A program made the position numbers and the translations under genes. Positions 63,206 to 64,000 of a stretch of 64,000 nt of DNA are shown piece after piece (position 1 is the first letter of the stretch; every line of letters begins with the position of its first letter). The notes beneath the pieces were generated by a model. The model saw only the letters and a program-made list of their open reading frames with translations, was not told where the DNA came from and did no database searches. Source of the DNA: an uncultured Eubacteriales bacterium (GTDB lineage: Bacteria; Bacillota; Clostridia; TANB77; CAG-508); the NCBI GenBank assembly GCA_902492015.1, contig CABUJR010000002.1, positions 1-64,000 on the forward strand. The letters are read 5' to 3'.

Positions 63206-63772
63206 ATGGCAGACGTATATATGGCAGGAGATTTAAGAAATAACACAACTTTTGAATTAGATGGAAATGTTTTTAAAGTTGTAGAATTTCAACATGTTAA
63301 ACCAGGAAAAGGAGCAGCTTTTGTTAGAGTAAAAATGAAAAATGTTATAACAGGAGCAGTTATTGAAAGAACATTTAATCCATCTGAAAAATTACAAGGT
63401 GCAGAAATAGAAAAAAGAGAAATGCAATATTTATATAATGATTCAGGATTATATTATTTAATGGATAATGAAACTTATGAACAAATACCATTAAATGAAG
63501 AACAATTAGGTGATGCATTGAAATATATAAAAGAAAATATGAATGTAACAGTATTATCTTTTAAAGGTAAAGTATTTAATGTTGAACCACCTATGTTTGT
63601 TGAACTTGAAGTTACATATACAGAACCAGGATTTAGTGGAAATACAACAACAACTTCAGGAAAACCAGCTACATTAGAAAATGGATTAGAAATTTCTGTA
63701 CCATTATTCGTAGAAATTGGTGATGTTGTTAGAATTGATACTAGAACAGGTTTATACATGGAAAGAATTTAA
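63206..63772 (+). CDS. efp: Translation elongation factor P
   Basis: A 188-residue protein in three beta-barrel domains. Domain I has FKVVEFQHVKPGKGAAFVRV, with the modifiable-loop residue Lys in PGKGAA, and domain II-III has GLEISVPLFVEIGDVVRID. EF-P relieves ribosome stalling at polyproline. AAAAGGAG site. Its stop overlaps the stop of the convergent M23 gene, and its terminator lies within that gene. Confidence 0.96.
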   Translation: MADVYMAGDLRNNTTFELDGNVFKVVEFQHVKPGKGAAFVRVKMKNVITGAVIERTFNPSEKLQGAEIEKREMQYLYNDSGLYYLMDNETYEQIPLNEEQLGDALKYIKENMNVTVLSFKGKVFNVEPPMFVELEVTYTEPGFSGNTTTTSGKPATLENGLEISVPLFVEIGDVVRIDTRTGLYMERI

Positions 63773-64000
63773 TTAAAAAAATTCAAAGGATTGACGGCAA
63801 TGCCGTCTTTTTTTATAGTCAAATGCAAGTGTGCACCAGTTGTAGCACCATTTGTTGGATTTCCTGAAGAATCGTGATATGGATTATTCGGAATATTATA
63901 AACATACTTTGGACCAACACTTGAGATTATATCACCAGAGTTAACAAAATCTCCAATAGAAACTATAAAATCAGGAGAAACATGTGAATAAGATGTTATT
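63769..64000 (-). CDS. M23-family metallopeptidase (3' end only)
   Basis: The minus strand encodes the last 77 residues of a LytM/M23 endopeptidase. ITSYSHVSPDFIVSIGDFVN keeps the YSH...GD motif. NPYHDSSGNPTNGATTGAHL followed by HLTIKKDGIAVNPLN gives the HLH metal ligands. M23 enzymes cut peptidoglycan cross-links. The start is outside the window. The stop TAA is at 63769-63771, overlapping the efp stop codon. Confidence 0.85.
   Translation of the reverse strand, partial: ITSYSHVSPDFIVSIGDFVNSGDIISSVGPKYVYNIPNNPYHDSSGNPTNGATTGAHLHLTIKKDGIAVNPLNFFN
63793..63815 (+). terminator. efp terminator embedded in the M23 coding sequence
   Basis: GACGGC-AAT-GCCGTC is a perfect 6-bp GC stem followed by seven Ts. 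On the opposite strand the same bases encode KKDGIA of the M23 peptidase. Confidence 0.88.

Overview
The window is AT-rich (roughly 27-28% G+C by eye) with tightly packed operons, mostly on the plus strand. It looks like a chromosome segment of a low-GC, spore-forming member of the Clostridia (Bacillota). The support is a SleB-type germination hydrolase, the ylxM-ffh-rpsP-khpA-rimM-trmD-rplS block, the yicC-remA-rpoZ-gmk-priA-def-fmt block, the Asp23/AmaP/DUF2273-nusB-xseA-xseB block, fhs, and strong AGGAGG ribosome binding sites. No rRNA and no CRISPR array were seen.

Layout. 1-7300: RNA-processing metallo-beta-lactamase protein (5' end outside the window), GH15 glycosidase, RadA, membrane-anchored cyclophilin, an unknown membrane protein. 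7400-11700: signal-recognition and ribosome-assembly operon. 11880-13505: an unknown gene, a degenerate AT-rich repeat tract and two tRNA-Gly genes. 13488-24103: a 10.6-kb integrated mobilizable element in the 3' end of the second tRNA-Gly. It carries a tyrosine integrase, a MobV relaxase with a recognisable oriT, a Cys-rich/HipA-like kinase/HIRAN three-gene module, a NERD protein, an MNT-HEPN pair, an XRE regulator and two lipoproteins. 24200-32150: accessory region with an ECF sigma factor and its probable regulators. 32450-42170: tsaE, tsaB, rimI, a Lon-like protease, a DapB-like dehydrogenase, a double ThyX, a PHP phosphoesterase, tRNA-Asn. 42319-58199: housekeeping operons. 58319-64000: a CBM-like acidic protein, sleB, yqeG, a prepilin peptidase, an aminopeptidase P-like gene, efp, and the 3' end of an M23 peptidase.

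The most striking observation joins three places. Two otherwise well-formed genes, priA (46976-49208) and the NERD gene of the mobile element (20344-21367), each change to the +1 frame at the same four bases, CGGA. In PriA the position is fixed by the conserved Cys-Gly of the zinc-binding motif, so CGGA would be read as a single glycine. I found no in-frame CGG codon in any other gene of native composition here. The second tRNA-Gly (13432-13505) has the anticodon loop CUUCCGA, whose U34-C35-C36-G37 is the exact complement of CGGA. This suggests a naturally occurring quadruplet-decoding glycine tRNA in a genome where CGG has become very rare or unassigned. It is an inference from two sites and one tRNA. 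Ordinary frameshift mutations or assembly errors remain the alternative.

A second theme is four isolated genes of visibly higher G+C and different codon use (24582, 29128, 32934, 45929). Three share the initiation context AGTATGGTAA, two interrupt conserved operons, and three do use in-frame CGG. They look like recently acquired single-gene insertions of common origin.
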